Source of the DNA: Clostridia bacterium
GTDB taxonomy: Bacteria > Bacillota > Clostridia > Christensenellales > CAG-138
Length of the DNA: 39,174 nucleotides
NCBI GenBank assembly: GCA_016293975.1
Contig: JAEDCW010000010.1
Coordinates: forward strand, 1-39,174
Reading direction: 5' to 3'
Shown: one piece after another, positions 17,730 to 24,262 of the stretch
How the letters are laid out: the number at the start of each line of letters is the position of its first letter
How positions within the stretch are numbered: the stretch's first letter is position 1
Notes under the pieces: generated by a model
Seen by the model: the letters and a program-made list of their open reading frames with translations, nothing else
The model's database searches: none
Told to the model about the DNA's origin: nothing
Position numbers and translations under genes: made by a program

Positions 17730-18359
17730 TCAGAAAAAGTTCTTTATAAAGGTTCTCCTGTGTAGTTCGCACGGGCCAAATCGCTTCAAAGCGTCGATAT
17801 GCTCCTTTGTACCGTAGCCTTTGTTTCGCGCAAAGCCATACATCGGGTAGATCTTGTCCATCTCTATCATGTAAGCATCTCTTGCGACTTTAGCTATTAT
17901 TGATGCGGCGGCGATCAAATAGCTTCTTGCATCCCCGTGTATAATTGATAGCTGTCTGACATCCAAATCGAGCCCCGAAACCGCATCTATGAGCAATACA
18001 TCGGGCTTTTTTATACTCGCCGCTCGTTTATAAGCGTCGACAAATGCTTTTTTCGTCGCTTCCAATATGTTCAGCTCATCGATTTCACTCTGCCATGCCC
18101 ATCCGAGCCCAACGCACGAGCAGTTTTCTCTTATCAGTTCATTCAACCGAATACGCTTCTTCTCGCTGACTTTTTTTGAATCGTCTATACCATCTATAAC
18201 AATCCCCTGCGCGATTGAAACGCAAGCACAAACAACAGGCCCCGCCAACGGTCCCCTTCCGACTTCATCCGCGCCCACAACAGTCAAGCCTTCCGCCCAT
18301 AACGGTGTCTCGAACTCCGTAAGACTTATATATCTGTCCGTATAATCAACTTTCTTCAT
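17730..18359 (-). CDS. rnhB: Ribonuclease HII
   Basis: RNase HII cuts RNA in RNA/DNA hybrids and starts removal of single ribonucleotides from DNA. The catalytic acidic residues are visible: Asp-Glu in GADEVGRGPLAGPVV, the DSKKVSEKKR loop, Asp in VLLIDAV, and Asp in the SIIAKVARDAYM helix. The frame is open to a TTG at 18365, but the ATG at 18359 is preferred, giving 209 residues and a 14-base overlap with rbgA; only a weak GAGA lies upstream, consistent with coupling to rbgA. The C-terminus is a short basic tail (HRRTFIKNFF) as in other family members. Confidence 0.95.
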   Translation of the reverse strand: MKKVDYTDRYISLTEFETPLWAEGLTVVGADEVGRGPLAGPVVCACVSIAQGIVIDGIDDSKKVSEKKRIRLNELIRENCSCVGLGWAWQSEIDELNILEATKKAFVDAYKRAASIKKPDVLLIDAVSGLDLDVRQLSIIHGDARSYLIAAASIIAKVARDAYMIEMDKIYPMYGFARNKGYGTKEHIDALKRFGPCELHRRTFIKNFF

Positions 18360-19212
18360 TGGCAATCTCAGATGGTAAATCGAGGCTCAGTCTGCAGATT
18401 TTTCCTGCTCTAAACTCATCTAAAATAATTCTGCACCCTCTTTCTATGTCGAATTCATCCTGCGAGGTTATAAAACCTCTGCTCTTGCAAATAGCATGAA
18501 GTACATCTGCATCGGTGTCTTCGTTGAATATCGAAATGCTATACCGCAATTCGAACTTGCTCCTGCACCTTTCTCTGAGCACCTCTATAAGTCCCAAAGT
18601 CATCTGCTCTATATTAAGTACATCATCGCGTACCGAACCGATATATGCCAATCTGCTCGCATACAATTCGTTCTCGAGCTTTGGCCAAAGCATACCCGGG
18701 GTATCCATGAGCTCAAGGTGCGGGGTGATTCTAACCCATTGCTTACCGCGCGTCACACCCGGTTTATCGCCAACCTGCGCCCTCGAAACACCTGCTACGC
18801 AATTTATGAATGTTGACTTGCCTACATTCGGGATGCCGACAATCATAGCTCTGACGACCTTAACTACTCCCTTGGCCTTCATTCTCGCTACCTTCTCTTC
18901 GGCAGCCTTTGATATAATCTCAACGGCCTTCTTCTTCATTGACGACTTTGTGGATACAAACTCAACTGCCAATATACCTTGCGCCTTAAAGAAATCTATC
19001 CATGCATTTGTTACAGACTGATCGGCGAGATCCGCTTTATTAAGGATAATTATCCTGTCCTTACCCGAAAATAGACTCTCAAAATCGGGATTGCGTGTTG
19101 CCATCGGGCATCTTGCATCTACAACCTCTACGACAACGTCAATAAGCTTCAAGTTCTCCTGAAGCATTCTTTTGGCCTTTGCCATATGGCCGGGATACCA
19201 GTTTACAAGCAT
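18346..19212 (-). CDS. rbgA: Ribosome biogenesis GTPase RbgA (YlqF)
   Basis: RbgA is a circularly permuted GTPase that acts late in assembly of the 50S subunit. The motif order is the permuted one: G4 (LNKADLAD) near residue 50, then G1 (GIPNVGKSTFIN) and G3 (DTPG) after it. The N-terminal NWYPGHMAKAKRML and the C-terminal RNA-binding helical domain are typical. The open frame extends to 19242, but GGAGG stands before the ATG at 19212, which gives the standard MLVNWYPGHM start and 288 residues. It follows rplS, an order kept widely in Bacillota. A hairpin lies between the two genes. Confidence 0.96.
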   Translation of the reverse strand: MLVNWYPGHMAKAKRMLQENLKLIDVVVEVVDARCPMATRNPDFESLFSGKDRIIILNKADLADQSVTNAWIDFFKAQGILAVEFVSTKSSMKKKAVEIISKAAEEKVARMKAKGVVKVVRAMIVGIPNVGKSTFINCVAGVSRAQVGDKPGVTRGKQWVRITPHLELMDTPGMLWPKLENELYASRLAYIGSVRDDVLNIEQMTLGLIEVLRERCRSKFELRYSISIFNEDTDADVLHAICKSRGFITSQDEFDIERGCRIILDEFRAGKICRLSLDLPSEIANEES

Positions 19213-19219
19213 TTTGCCT

Positions 19220-19257
19220 CCATATAACAACAACCCCCACAATCTCTATGGGGGTTG
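19220..19257 (-). terminator. Hairpin between rplS and rbgA, a weak or leaky terminator
   Basis: The - strand has a perfect 9-base stem, CAACCCCCA/TGGGGGTTG (19231-19257), with a 9-base loop. The following bases, TTGTTATATGG, are T-rich but not a clean T run, and the rbgA binding site comes right after. It may reduce rather than stop transcription beyond rplS, or stabilise the rplS message. Confidence 0.5.
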
Positions 19258-19268
19258 ACTTTGTTCTT

Positions 19269-19622
19269 TTACTTTTCAACGAACCTTTCGACAATCTTAG
19301 CAGCCTTACCGACGCGGTTACGCAGGTAGTACAGCTTAGCTCTGCGAACTTTACCGTGACGAATTATCTCAATACGACCGATACGCGGGCTGTGATACGG
19401 GAATGTCCTCTCAACGCCGATGCCGTATGAAATTCTACGAACTGTAAATGTCTTTCTAAGTCCACCGCCCTGCATCTTGATTACAGTACCCTCGAAGTTC
19501 TGCAGACGCTCACGGCTACCTTCAACAACCTTAACGTATACCCTAACGGTATCACCGATCTCAAGCTCGGGGAGGTCGGTACGGAGCTGCTCTTTTTCAA
19601 GCTCACGAATAATATCAGACAT
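19269..19622 (-). CDS. rplS: Large-subunit ribosomal protein bL19
   Basis: bL19 sits at the interface of the two ribosomal subunits. The 117-residue protein matches the family through its length: FEGTVI, GGLRKTFTVRRISYGIGVERTFPYHSPRI and VRRAKLYYLRNRVGKAAKI. The open frame begins at 19640, but AAGGAGAA eight bases before the ATG at 19622 fixes the start (MSDIIREL). It has its own promoter and a structured leader of about 60 bases, and heads the long unit that runs down to trmFO. Confidence 0.97.
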   Translation of the reverse strand: MSDIIRELEKEQLRTDLPELEIGDTVRVYVKVVEGSRERLQNFEGTVIKMQGGGLRKTFTVRRISYGIGVERTFPYHSPRIGRIEIIRHGKVRRAKLYYLRNRVGKAAKIVERFVEK

Positions 19623-19644
19623 ATAAAATTCTCCTTTCAATTTC

Positions 19645-19676
19645 AGGTGTTCATGCTCATCAGCAGAGGACCACCT
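19645..19676 (-). promoter_or_regulatory. Structured 5' leader of rplS, possible L19 autoregulatory element
   Basis: In the short leader between the promoter and the rplS binding site, the transcript can fold into an outer AGGTG/CACCT stem, an internal loop, and an inner TGCT/AGCA stem with a GATG tetraloop. L19 leaders that regulate their own gene are known in low-GC Gram-positives, and the position and size fit. I have not aligned it to the described family, so this is a candidate. Confidence 0.4.
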
Positions 19677-19690
19677 ATAGTCCGAGTGGG

Positions 19691-19719
19691 ATTATAACAC
19701 AACGTTCATCGCAGTGCAA
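19691..19719 (-). promoter_or_regulatory. Sigma-A-type promoter for rplS and the downstream unit
   Basis: TTGCAC (19714-19719), a 17-base spacer and a perfect TATAAT (19691-19696) on the - strand, in the gap between trmD and rplS. The predicted transcript begins near 19684 and leaves a leader of about 60 bases before the rplS ATG. Confidence 0.8.
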
Positions 19720-19753
19720 CAATATTTTTATGAGTCTTATCTCTCTTTTTGAT

Positions 19754-20494
19754 TCATTCGTTGTTTTCTTGTTCTCGGGATTTCAACCGTTCCATATATT
19801 GCAAATCCTTTCTCGTCAAATCAGCACGTTTTAAAAGTTCTGGTCTGCGCTCATAAGTCAGTCTTATAGACTGTTCTCTTCTCCATTTTGCGATTTCCGC
19901 ATGATTTCCGTTAAGAAGTACTTCCGGAACAGCCATATCTCTGAACACGGCCGGTCTGGTATACTGGGGATACTCAAGCAAATTGTCTGAAAAGCTCTCG
20001 TCCTTGGCAGACGCATCAGAGCCCAATACTCCATCAATGAGCCTTGCAAAGCAGTCAACCAGAACCATTGCAGGCAACTCTCCGCCTGTAAGTACATAAT
20101 CGCCAATTGAAATCTCGTCGTCCATGCGTTGCATGATTCGCTCGTCTATGCCTTCGTAGTGGCCGCACAAGATAAGTATATGAGGTTTTACCGACAGCTC
20201 TCTTGCCACATCCTGTGTCAGTGGCCTACCCTTTGGAGACATATATATGCAGTATGCATCATGATTAGGGTCGACGCTGTCAATGCACGAATACACAGGC
20301 TGTGGCATCATAACCATTCCCGCACCGCCGCCAAAAGTATAGTCATCTGTATTCTTGTGCTTGGATTCGGAATAATCCCTGATATTATGTATACTTATAT
20401 CCAAAATACCCTTGTCGGTCGCACGTCCGAGAATACTTGTGCCGAACACACCGCCAAACATCTCCGTAAATGTCGTCAGTATATCAATCTTCAT
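19754..20494 (-). CDS. trmD: tRNA (guanine-37-N1)-methyltransferase TrmD
   Basis: TrmD methylates G37 next to the anticodon and so prevents frameshifting; it is a SPOUT-class, SAM-dependent enzyme. The trefoil-knot signatures are clear: GGGAGMVMMPQP, LCGHYEGIDERI and SIGDYVLTGGELPAMV, the last followed by the catalytic-region Asp. The open frame extends upstream to 20527, inside rimM, but the ATG at 20494 has GAGGT eight bases away and starts at the standard MKIDILTTF, giving 246 residues. It overlaps the end of rimM by 11 bases. No terminator is evident after it; the rplS promoter lies in the next 60 bases. Confidence 0.96.
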   Translation of the reverse strand: MKIDILTTFTEMFGGVFGTSILGRATDKGILDISIHNIRDYSESKHKNTDDYTFGGGAGMVMMPQPVYSCIDSVDPNHDAYCIYMSPKGRPLTQDVARELSVKPHILILCGHYEGIDERIMQRMDDEISIGDYVLTGGELPAMVLVDCFARLIDGVLGSDASAKDESFSDNLLEYPQYTRPAVFRDMAVPEVLLNGNHAEIAKWRREQSIRLTYERRPELLKRADLTRKDLQYMERLKSREQENNE

Positions 20495-20999
20495 ATAAAA
20501 CGACCTCTGCAAAGACATCGCTGTCAAGCGTTATCTGCTTTTCAGATATATTCACGTCCTTTAGAAGGCGTTTGAGCGCGGGGACCGCAAGCTTTCGCTT
20601 GCCATGGATTCTGTACACGTCGTTTGCTCCGGTCTCGTACACCTCAACAAGTTTACCCAACTGCTCGCCGGACGATGTGGACACATTACATCCCACAAGG
20701 TCGATTACAAAATACCTACCCTCTGGCAACACAACGGCGTGTTCTCTATCGACGCATATATACGAATTGCGCAAAAGTTCCGCTGCTTCGCGGGTTTGAC
20801 ACGTCGATATGTTCATATAGATGACATTGGGTTGCACGCTGACATCTGTGACTTTCACAGGCTGGTACTTACCATAGGTTTCTACAAAAGCATCAGAAAG
20901 GTCATTGAACCTCTCGACATTATCTGTGAGAGGCATGACCTTTATGGCGCCTTGTATACCGTGTGGTTTGGATATCAAGCCAATACGTAAATAGTCCAT
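20484..20999 (-). CDS. rimM: 16S rRNA processing protein RimM
   Basis: RimM assists maturation of the 30S head and binds ribosomal protein S19. The N-terminal RimM domain begins LRIGLISKPHGIQGAIKVMPLTD, and the C-terminal PRC-barrel contains LVGCNVSTSSGEQLGKLVEVYETGANDVY and a VPALKRLLKDVN segment. The longer open frame (to 21044) would overlap khpA; the ATG at 20999 shares a base with the khpA stop (TGATG) and gives 171 residues, as usual. The ribosome binding site is weak, which fits translational coupling with khpA. Confidence 0.95.
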   Translation of the reverse strand: MDYLRIGLISKPHGIQGAIKVMPLTDNVERFNDLSDAFVETYGKYQPVKVTDVSVQPNVIYMNISTCQTREAAELLRNSYICVDREHAVVLPEGRYFVIDLVGCNVSTSSGEQLGKLVEVYETGANDVYRIHGKRKLAVPALKRLLKDVNISEKQITLDSDVFAEVVLYED

Positions 21000-21295
21000 C
21001 ACTTGATATCCAATATGTATCTCTTGCCCTGCTTTATAGAGCACGACTTAAGTATAGACCTGATTGCCTTTGCGATTCGTCCCTGTTTGCCTATGACCTT
21101 ACCCATGTCTTCCTGGTCTACAGACAATACCAAAAGAACTTCTCCGCCGTCGATAACACTATCTTCCTTGACAACGACTGAATCCGGTTTATCTACAAGA
21201 TTCCTTGCGATATGCTCGACTAATTCGATAACAGACTTTGTGTCTGTGGATTCAGTTTCCGTTGACTCGGTGTTGATGATATCTTCCGAAGTCAT
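20999..21295 (-). CDS. khpA: KH-domain RNA-binding protein KhpA (YlqC), with N-terminal extension
   Basis: KhpA is a small single-KH-domain RNA chaperone that works with KhpB (Jag/EloR) in Gram-positives and affects cell elongation. The KH GxxG loop is GKQG at residues 69-72, in VIGKQGRIAKAIRSI. The usual protein is about 75-80 residues; this one is 98 because a Ser/Thr/Glu-rich stretch of about 19 residues (TESTETESTDT) precedes the domain. The start at 21295 forms TAATG with the rpsP stop, so the extension is not a start-calling error unless translation begins internally; no other Met or GTG occurs in the next 15 codons with a good binding site. The order rpsP-khpA-rimM-trmD is standard. 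Confidence 0.93.
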   Translation of the reverse strand: MTSEDIINTESTETESTDTKSVIELVEHIARNLVDKPDSVVVKEDSVIDGGEVLLVLSVDQEDMGKVIGKQGRIAKAIRSILKSCSIKQGKRYILDIK

Positions 21296-21534
21296 TACAG
21301 AACACCGGACTGCTTGAGCAATGTGCGAACTGTGTCGGTGGGTTGAGCACCGTTGCCAATCCACTTCTTAGCCTTCTCTACGTCTACCTTTATCTCAGCA
21401 GGCTGTGCGAGGGGGTTATAATAACCGATTTCCTCGATGAAAGCACCGTTGCGGGGAGCGCGAGAATCTGCTACGACTATACGATAGAAGGGAGAATGTG
21501 TTGAACCCATTCTGCGAAGTCTGATCTTTACCAT
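21295..21534 (-). CDS. rpsP: Small-subunit ribosomal protein bS16
   Basis: bS16 is an early-binding protein of the 30S subunit. The 79-residue sequence begins MVKIRLRRMGSTHSPFYRIVV and carries the family segments DSRAPRNGAFIEEIGYYNP and VEKAKKWIGNGAQPTDTVRTLL. The frame runs to 21549, but GGAGG before the ATG at 21534 fixes the start. It follows ffh after about 50 bases, a gap without an evident terminator or promoter. The stop overlaps the khpA start by one base. Confidence 0.97.
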   Translation of the reverse strand: MVKIRLRRMGSTHSPFYRIVVADSRAPRNGAFIEEIGYYNPLAQPAEIKVDVEKAKKWIGNGAQPTDTVRTLLKQSGVL

Positions 21535-21586
21535 GTTATATTCCTCCAAAAAATTATATCTAAAACGGTTTCTCCGTTGTTAGCGA

Positions 21587-22924
21587 CTAAAAGCTAAAAG
21601 GCAGTTTCATTTTCTTGCCGAAGCGTTTTCCCTTTTTGCCGGAGAACTGCTTCATCATCTCTCTCGTCTGATTGTACTGTTTTAGCAGTCTGTTTACTTC
21701 TTGCACGGACGTTCCGCTTCCGCTAGCTATGCGTCTGCGTCTGCTTGCATTGAGTATCGCGGGCTTCGACCTTTCCTTGGGCGTCATGGAGCGAATAATC
21801 GCTTCATACCTGCTCATAAGTTTTTCGTCAACTTGAGCGCCGTTGATCTGTGACGCGGTTATGCCCAACATGCCCATTATATCCTCAAGTGAACCCATTC
21901 CTCTGATTTGCTGGAACTGTTCAAGGAAATCGTCCAGAGTAAATTCGTCATTTTTAAGTTTAGATTCAAGCTCCAAAGCTTTCTTTTCGTCGTATAAACT
22001 CTGAGCCTTTTCGATCAAAGTCAACACGTCGCCCATGCCGAGTATACGTGAAGCCATTCTATCCGGGTGGAAAGGTTCGATGTCTGTAAGCTTCTCGCCG
22101 GTACCTATAAATTTGATAGGCTTCCCTGTCACTTGCTTAACAGACAAAGCGGCTCCTCCTCGTGTATCGCTGTCGAGCTTTGTAAGCACTACGCCTGTAA
22201 TCTCAAGCGTCTCATTAAAAGCCTTTGCGACATTTACGGCATCCTGACCTGTCATGGCGTCTATAACAAGCAATATCTCAGCGGGCTTAACCTCGTCCCT
22301 AATTGCCTTTATCTCCACCATCATCTCGGTGTCTATGTGCAGACGACCAGCCGTATCGATTATTACACAGTCAAAGAAACCATGCTTCGCCTTCTCAATT
22401 GCGTGCATTGCAATCTGAACGGGATCGTTTTGACCTTCTTCATATACTGTAAGTCCAAGTTTTTCGCCGACTATCTGCAGCTGCTTTATCGCTGCCGGCC
22501 TATACACATCACACGCGGCAAGCATGACGCTTTTGCCGTGGAACTTCTTAATGTACTGCCCAAGCTTTCCACACATTGTGGTTTTACCTGTACCCTGCAA
22601 GCCTGCCATAAGTATGATTGAAGGTTTTTGACTTCCGAATTCAAGCTTGGATCCTACACCGCCCATCAGATTGGTAAGCTCTTCATTGACTATTTTGATA
22701 ACCTGCTGCGCCGGCGTAAGACTTTCAAGCACCTCCGCTCCGACAGCACGTTCTGTGACCTTATTTATGAAGGATTTGACGACGAGAAAGTTGACATCCG
22801 CTTCAAGTAAAGCAAGCTTTACTTCGCGCATTGCCTCTTTAACATCCTTCTCACTAAGCTTGCCCCTGCCCGACAGTTTATTGAATATACCCTGTAGTTT
22901 AGCGGCGATACCCTCAAATGCCAT
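21587..22924 (-). CDS. ffh: Signal recognition particle protein Ffh (SRP54)
   Basis: Ffh binds SRP RNA and signal sequences of nascent membrane proteins and docks with FtsY. The N domain (about 1-90) precedes the GTPase G domain with GLQGTGKTTMCGKLG, DTAGRLHID and TKLDSDTRGG. The methionine-rich M domain follows, with MGSLEDIMGMLG, PAILNASRRRRIASGSG (SRP RNA contact) and a basic tail KKGKRFGKKMKLP. The open frame starts at 22942, but GGAG lies seven bases before the ATG at 22924, which gives the normal MAFEGIAAKLQ start and 446 residues. That binding site lies inside the end of ylxM. No SRP RNA gene was seen in the window. Confidence 0.97.
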   Translation of the reverse strand: MAFEGIAAKLQGIFNKLSGRGKLSEKDVKEAMREVKLALLEADVNFLVVKSFINKVTERAVGAEVLESLTPAQQVIKIVNEELTNLMGGVGSKLEFGSQKPSIILMAGLQGTGKTTMCGKLGQYIKKFHGKSVMLAACDVYRPAAIKQLQIVGEKLGLTVYEEGQNDPVQIAMHAIEKAKHGFFDCVIIDTAGRLHIDTEMMVEIKAIRDEVKPAEILLVIDAMTGQDAVNVAKAFNETLEITGVVLTKLDSDTRGGAALSVKQVTGKPIKFIGTGEKLTDIEPFHPDRMASRILGMGDVLTLIEKAQSLYDEKKALELESKLKNDEFTLDDFLEQFQQIRGMGSLEDIMGMLGITASQINGAQVDEKLMSRYEAIIRSMTPKERSKPAILNASRRRRIASGSGTSVQEVNRLLKQYNQTREMMKQFSGKKGKRFGKKMKLPFSF

Positions 22925-22925
22925 A

Positions 22926-23267
22926 TCAATACTCCAAAGCATCTATCATGACGCGAATATCCTCGATAAGTTTCATAACCCGTGGGTCTTTCTCGTCAAG
23001 GTGTTCAACATCCTGCATCAGCACTCTTAAACACTTTTCCAGCTTAAGGCGTTTTTCAACCATGCCCAATGCATTCTCATATTCCTGCAATTGAACCTCT
23101 GCCTTTCTGAGCGAGTCGCGGACTCCTTGTCTGGATATCCCCTCTCGTTCGGCAATCTCCGACAGAGAGCAGTCCTCATCAATGCTTTGGCTCAACAAGT
23201 CTCGCTGTCTTTCCGTCAGTAGAGCGCCATAGCAATCAAACAACAAGGAACGTTGAATATAATCCAT
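22926..23267 (-). CDS. ylxM: YlxM (UPF0122) helix-turn-helix protein
   Basis: YlxM is a small protein nearly always encoded next to ffh; in streptococci it modulates SRP GTPase activity and SRP RNA interaction. The sequence shows the sigma-70-region-4-like helix-turn-helix: LTERQRDLLSQSIDEDCSLSEIAEREG followed by ISRQGVRDSLRKAEVQL, then a helical C-terminus. At 113 residues it is of family length. The ATG at 23267 has AGGGGTG upstream, directly after a 7-base leader hairpin. It heads the SRP-S16-TrmD unit and has a near-consensus promoter embedded in the ftsY terminator. Confidence 0.93.
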   Translation of the reverse strand: MDYIQRSLLFDCYGALLTERQRDLLSQSIDEDCSLSEIAEREGISRQGVRDSLRKAEVQLQEYENALGMVEKRLKLEKCLRVLMQDVEHLDEKDPRVMKLIEDIRVMIDALEY

Positions 23268-23277
23268 TGCACACCCC

Positions 23278-23299
23278 TGTAAAGTACTTAAGCTTTACA
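23278..23299 (-). promoter_or_regulatory. Leader hairpin touching the ylxM ribosome binding site
   Basis: The predicted ylxM leader can form a 7-base stem (TGTAAAG/CTTTACA, 8-base loop). The stem ends on the first base of the AGGGGTG binding site. There is no T run, so it is not a terminator. It may affect message stability or translation. Confidence 0.4.
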
Positions 23300-23307
23300 C
23301 CTCTCTC

Positions 23308-23335
23308 ATTATACAAAAAAAACGATTGCAGTCAA
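23308..23335 (-). promoter_or_regulatory. Near-consensus promoter for ylxM-ffh-rpsP-khpA-rimM-trmD, inside the ftsY terminator
   Basis: TTGACT (23330-23335), a 16-base spacer and TATAAT (23308-23313) on the - strand. The -35 box lies in the loop of the ftsY terminator hairpin, while the spacer contains one arm of its stem and most of its T run. Confidence 0.85.
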
Positions 23336-23355
23336 GTGTTTTTTCCGCAATCGTT
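23313..23355 (-). terminator. Rho-independent terminator after ftsY
   Basis: A 9-base perfect stem (AACGATTGC/GCAATCGTT, 23347-23355 with 23321-23329), a 17-base loop, and a run of eight Ts on the - strand, starting 10 bases after the ftsY stop. Confidence 0.85.
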
Positions 23356-23365
23356 ACATTTGCTT

Positions 23366-24253
23366 TTAGATAAGTGCTTTTGCGAATTCCTCGGGTACGA
23401 ATTCCTGCATATCCTCGATGCCTTCGCCGACGCCGATAAACCTGACAGGTATTCCGAGCTCCTCTTTTACGGCAAGTGCCACACCTCCGCGTGCAGTTCC
23501 ATCGAGCTTTGTTATGATAATTCCCGTAAGCCCGGTAGCCTCCCCAAACGCCTTTGCCTGCACTATTGCATTCTGTCCTGTCGTGGCATCAATCACGAGC
23601 AATACCTCGCATTTGGTATCTGGCAGTTCGCGTTCTATGACCCTGCGAATCTTGTTCAGCTCTTTCATGAGGTTGACCTTATTGTGCAACCTTCCTGCAG
23701 TATCGCAAATGAGCATATCCATGTTCTTTGCCTTGTATTTAGCTATTGCATCAAATACAACGGCGGCAGGATCGGCGCCTTCGTTGTGTTTTACTATCGG
23801 GACATCGTTTCGATCTGCCCAAACCGTAAGTTGTTCTGCGGCAGCGGCCCTGAACGTGTCCGCGGCAGCAAGTATGACTTTGCGGTCTTTTTGTTTATAA
23901 ATATGCGCTAGCTTGCCTATTGACGTGGTCTTTCCTACGCCATTGACACCGATAATCAATACGACCGCAGGTTCATCTCCGATAAACTCGCTATCGGGAC
24001 GCATTATATCGGCGAAGCACTTAATCAAATACTCCTTAGCCTCGTCCTTAGTTTTTAGCTTGTTCTCAGTAACGCCGGTTTTTAGCATCTCCATCAGCTT
24101 CTGAGTAGTACGCACGCCTATATCCGCCACAATCATAGCTTCTTCTATCTCATCATAGAAGTCGTCATCTATTCTCTCCACACCAAACAGCCCGTCGAAA
24201 ATAGCGTTTCTCGTCTTTGACAATCCTTCTTTAAGCTTATCAAAAAAACCCAT
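23366..24253 (-). CDS. ftsY: Signal recognition particle receptor FtsY
   Basis: FtsY is the membrane-associated SRP receptor GTPase that pairs with Ffh. The N domain starts at once (MGFFDKLKEGLSKTRNAIFDGLFG), so there is no acidic A domain; this short form is usual in Bacillota. The G domain has GVNGVGKTTSIGKLA, DTAGRLHNK and TKLDGTARGG, and ends with FIGVGEGIEDMQEF, the C-terminal signature. Length is 295. AGGAGAA precedes the ATG at 24253, 9 bases after smc. It is last in the plsX-acpP-rnc-smc-ftsY unit and ends at a strong terminator. Confidence 0.97.
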   Translation of the reverse strand: MGFFDKLKEGLSKTRNAIFDGLFGVERIDDDFYDEIEEAMIVADIGVRTTQKLMEMLKTGVTENKLKTKDEAKEYLIKCFADIMRPDSEFIGDEPAVVLIIGVNGVGKTTSIGKLAHIYKQKDRKVILAAADTFRAAAAEQLTVWADRNDVPIVKHNEGADPAAVVFDAIAKYKAKNMDMLICDTAGRLHNKVNLMKELNKIRRVIERELPDTKCEVLLVIDATTGQNAIVQAKAFGEATGLTGIIITKLDGTARGGVALAVKEELGIPVRFIGVGEGIEDMQEFVPEEFAKALI

Positions 24254-24262
24254 CGAATTCTC

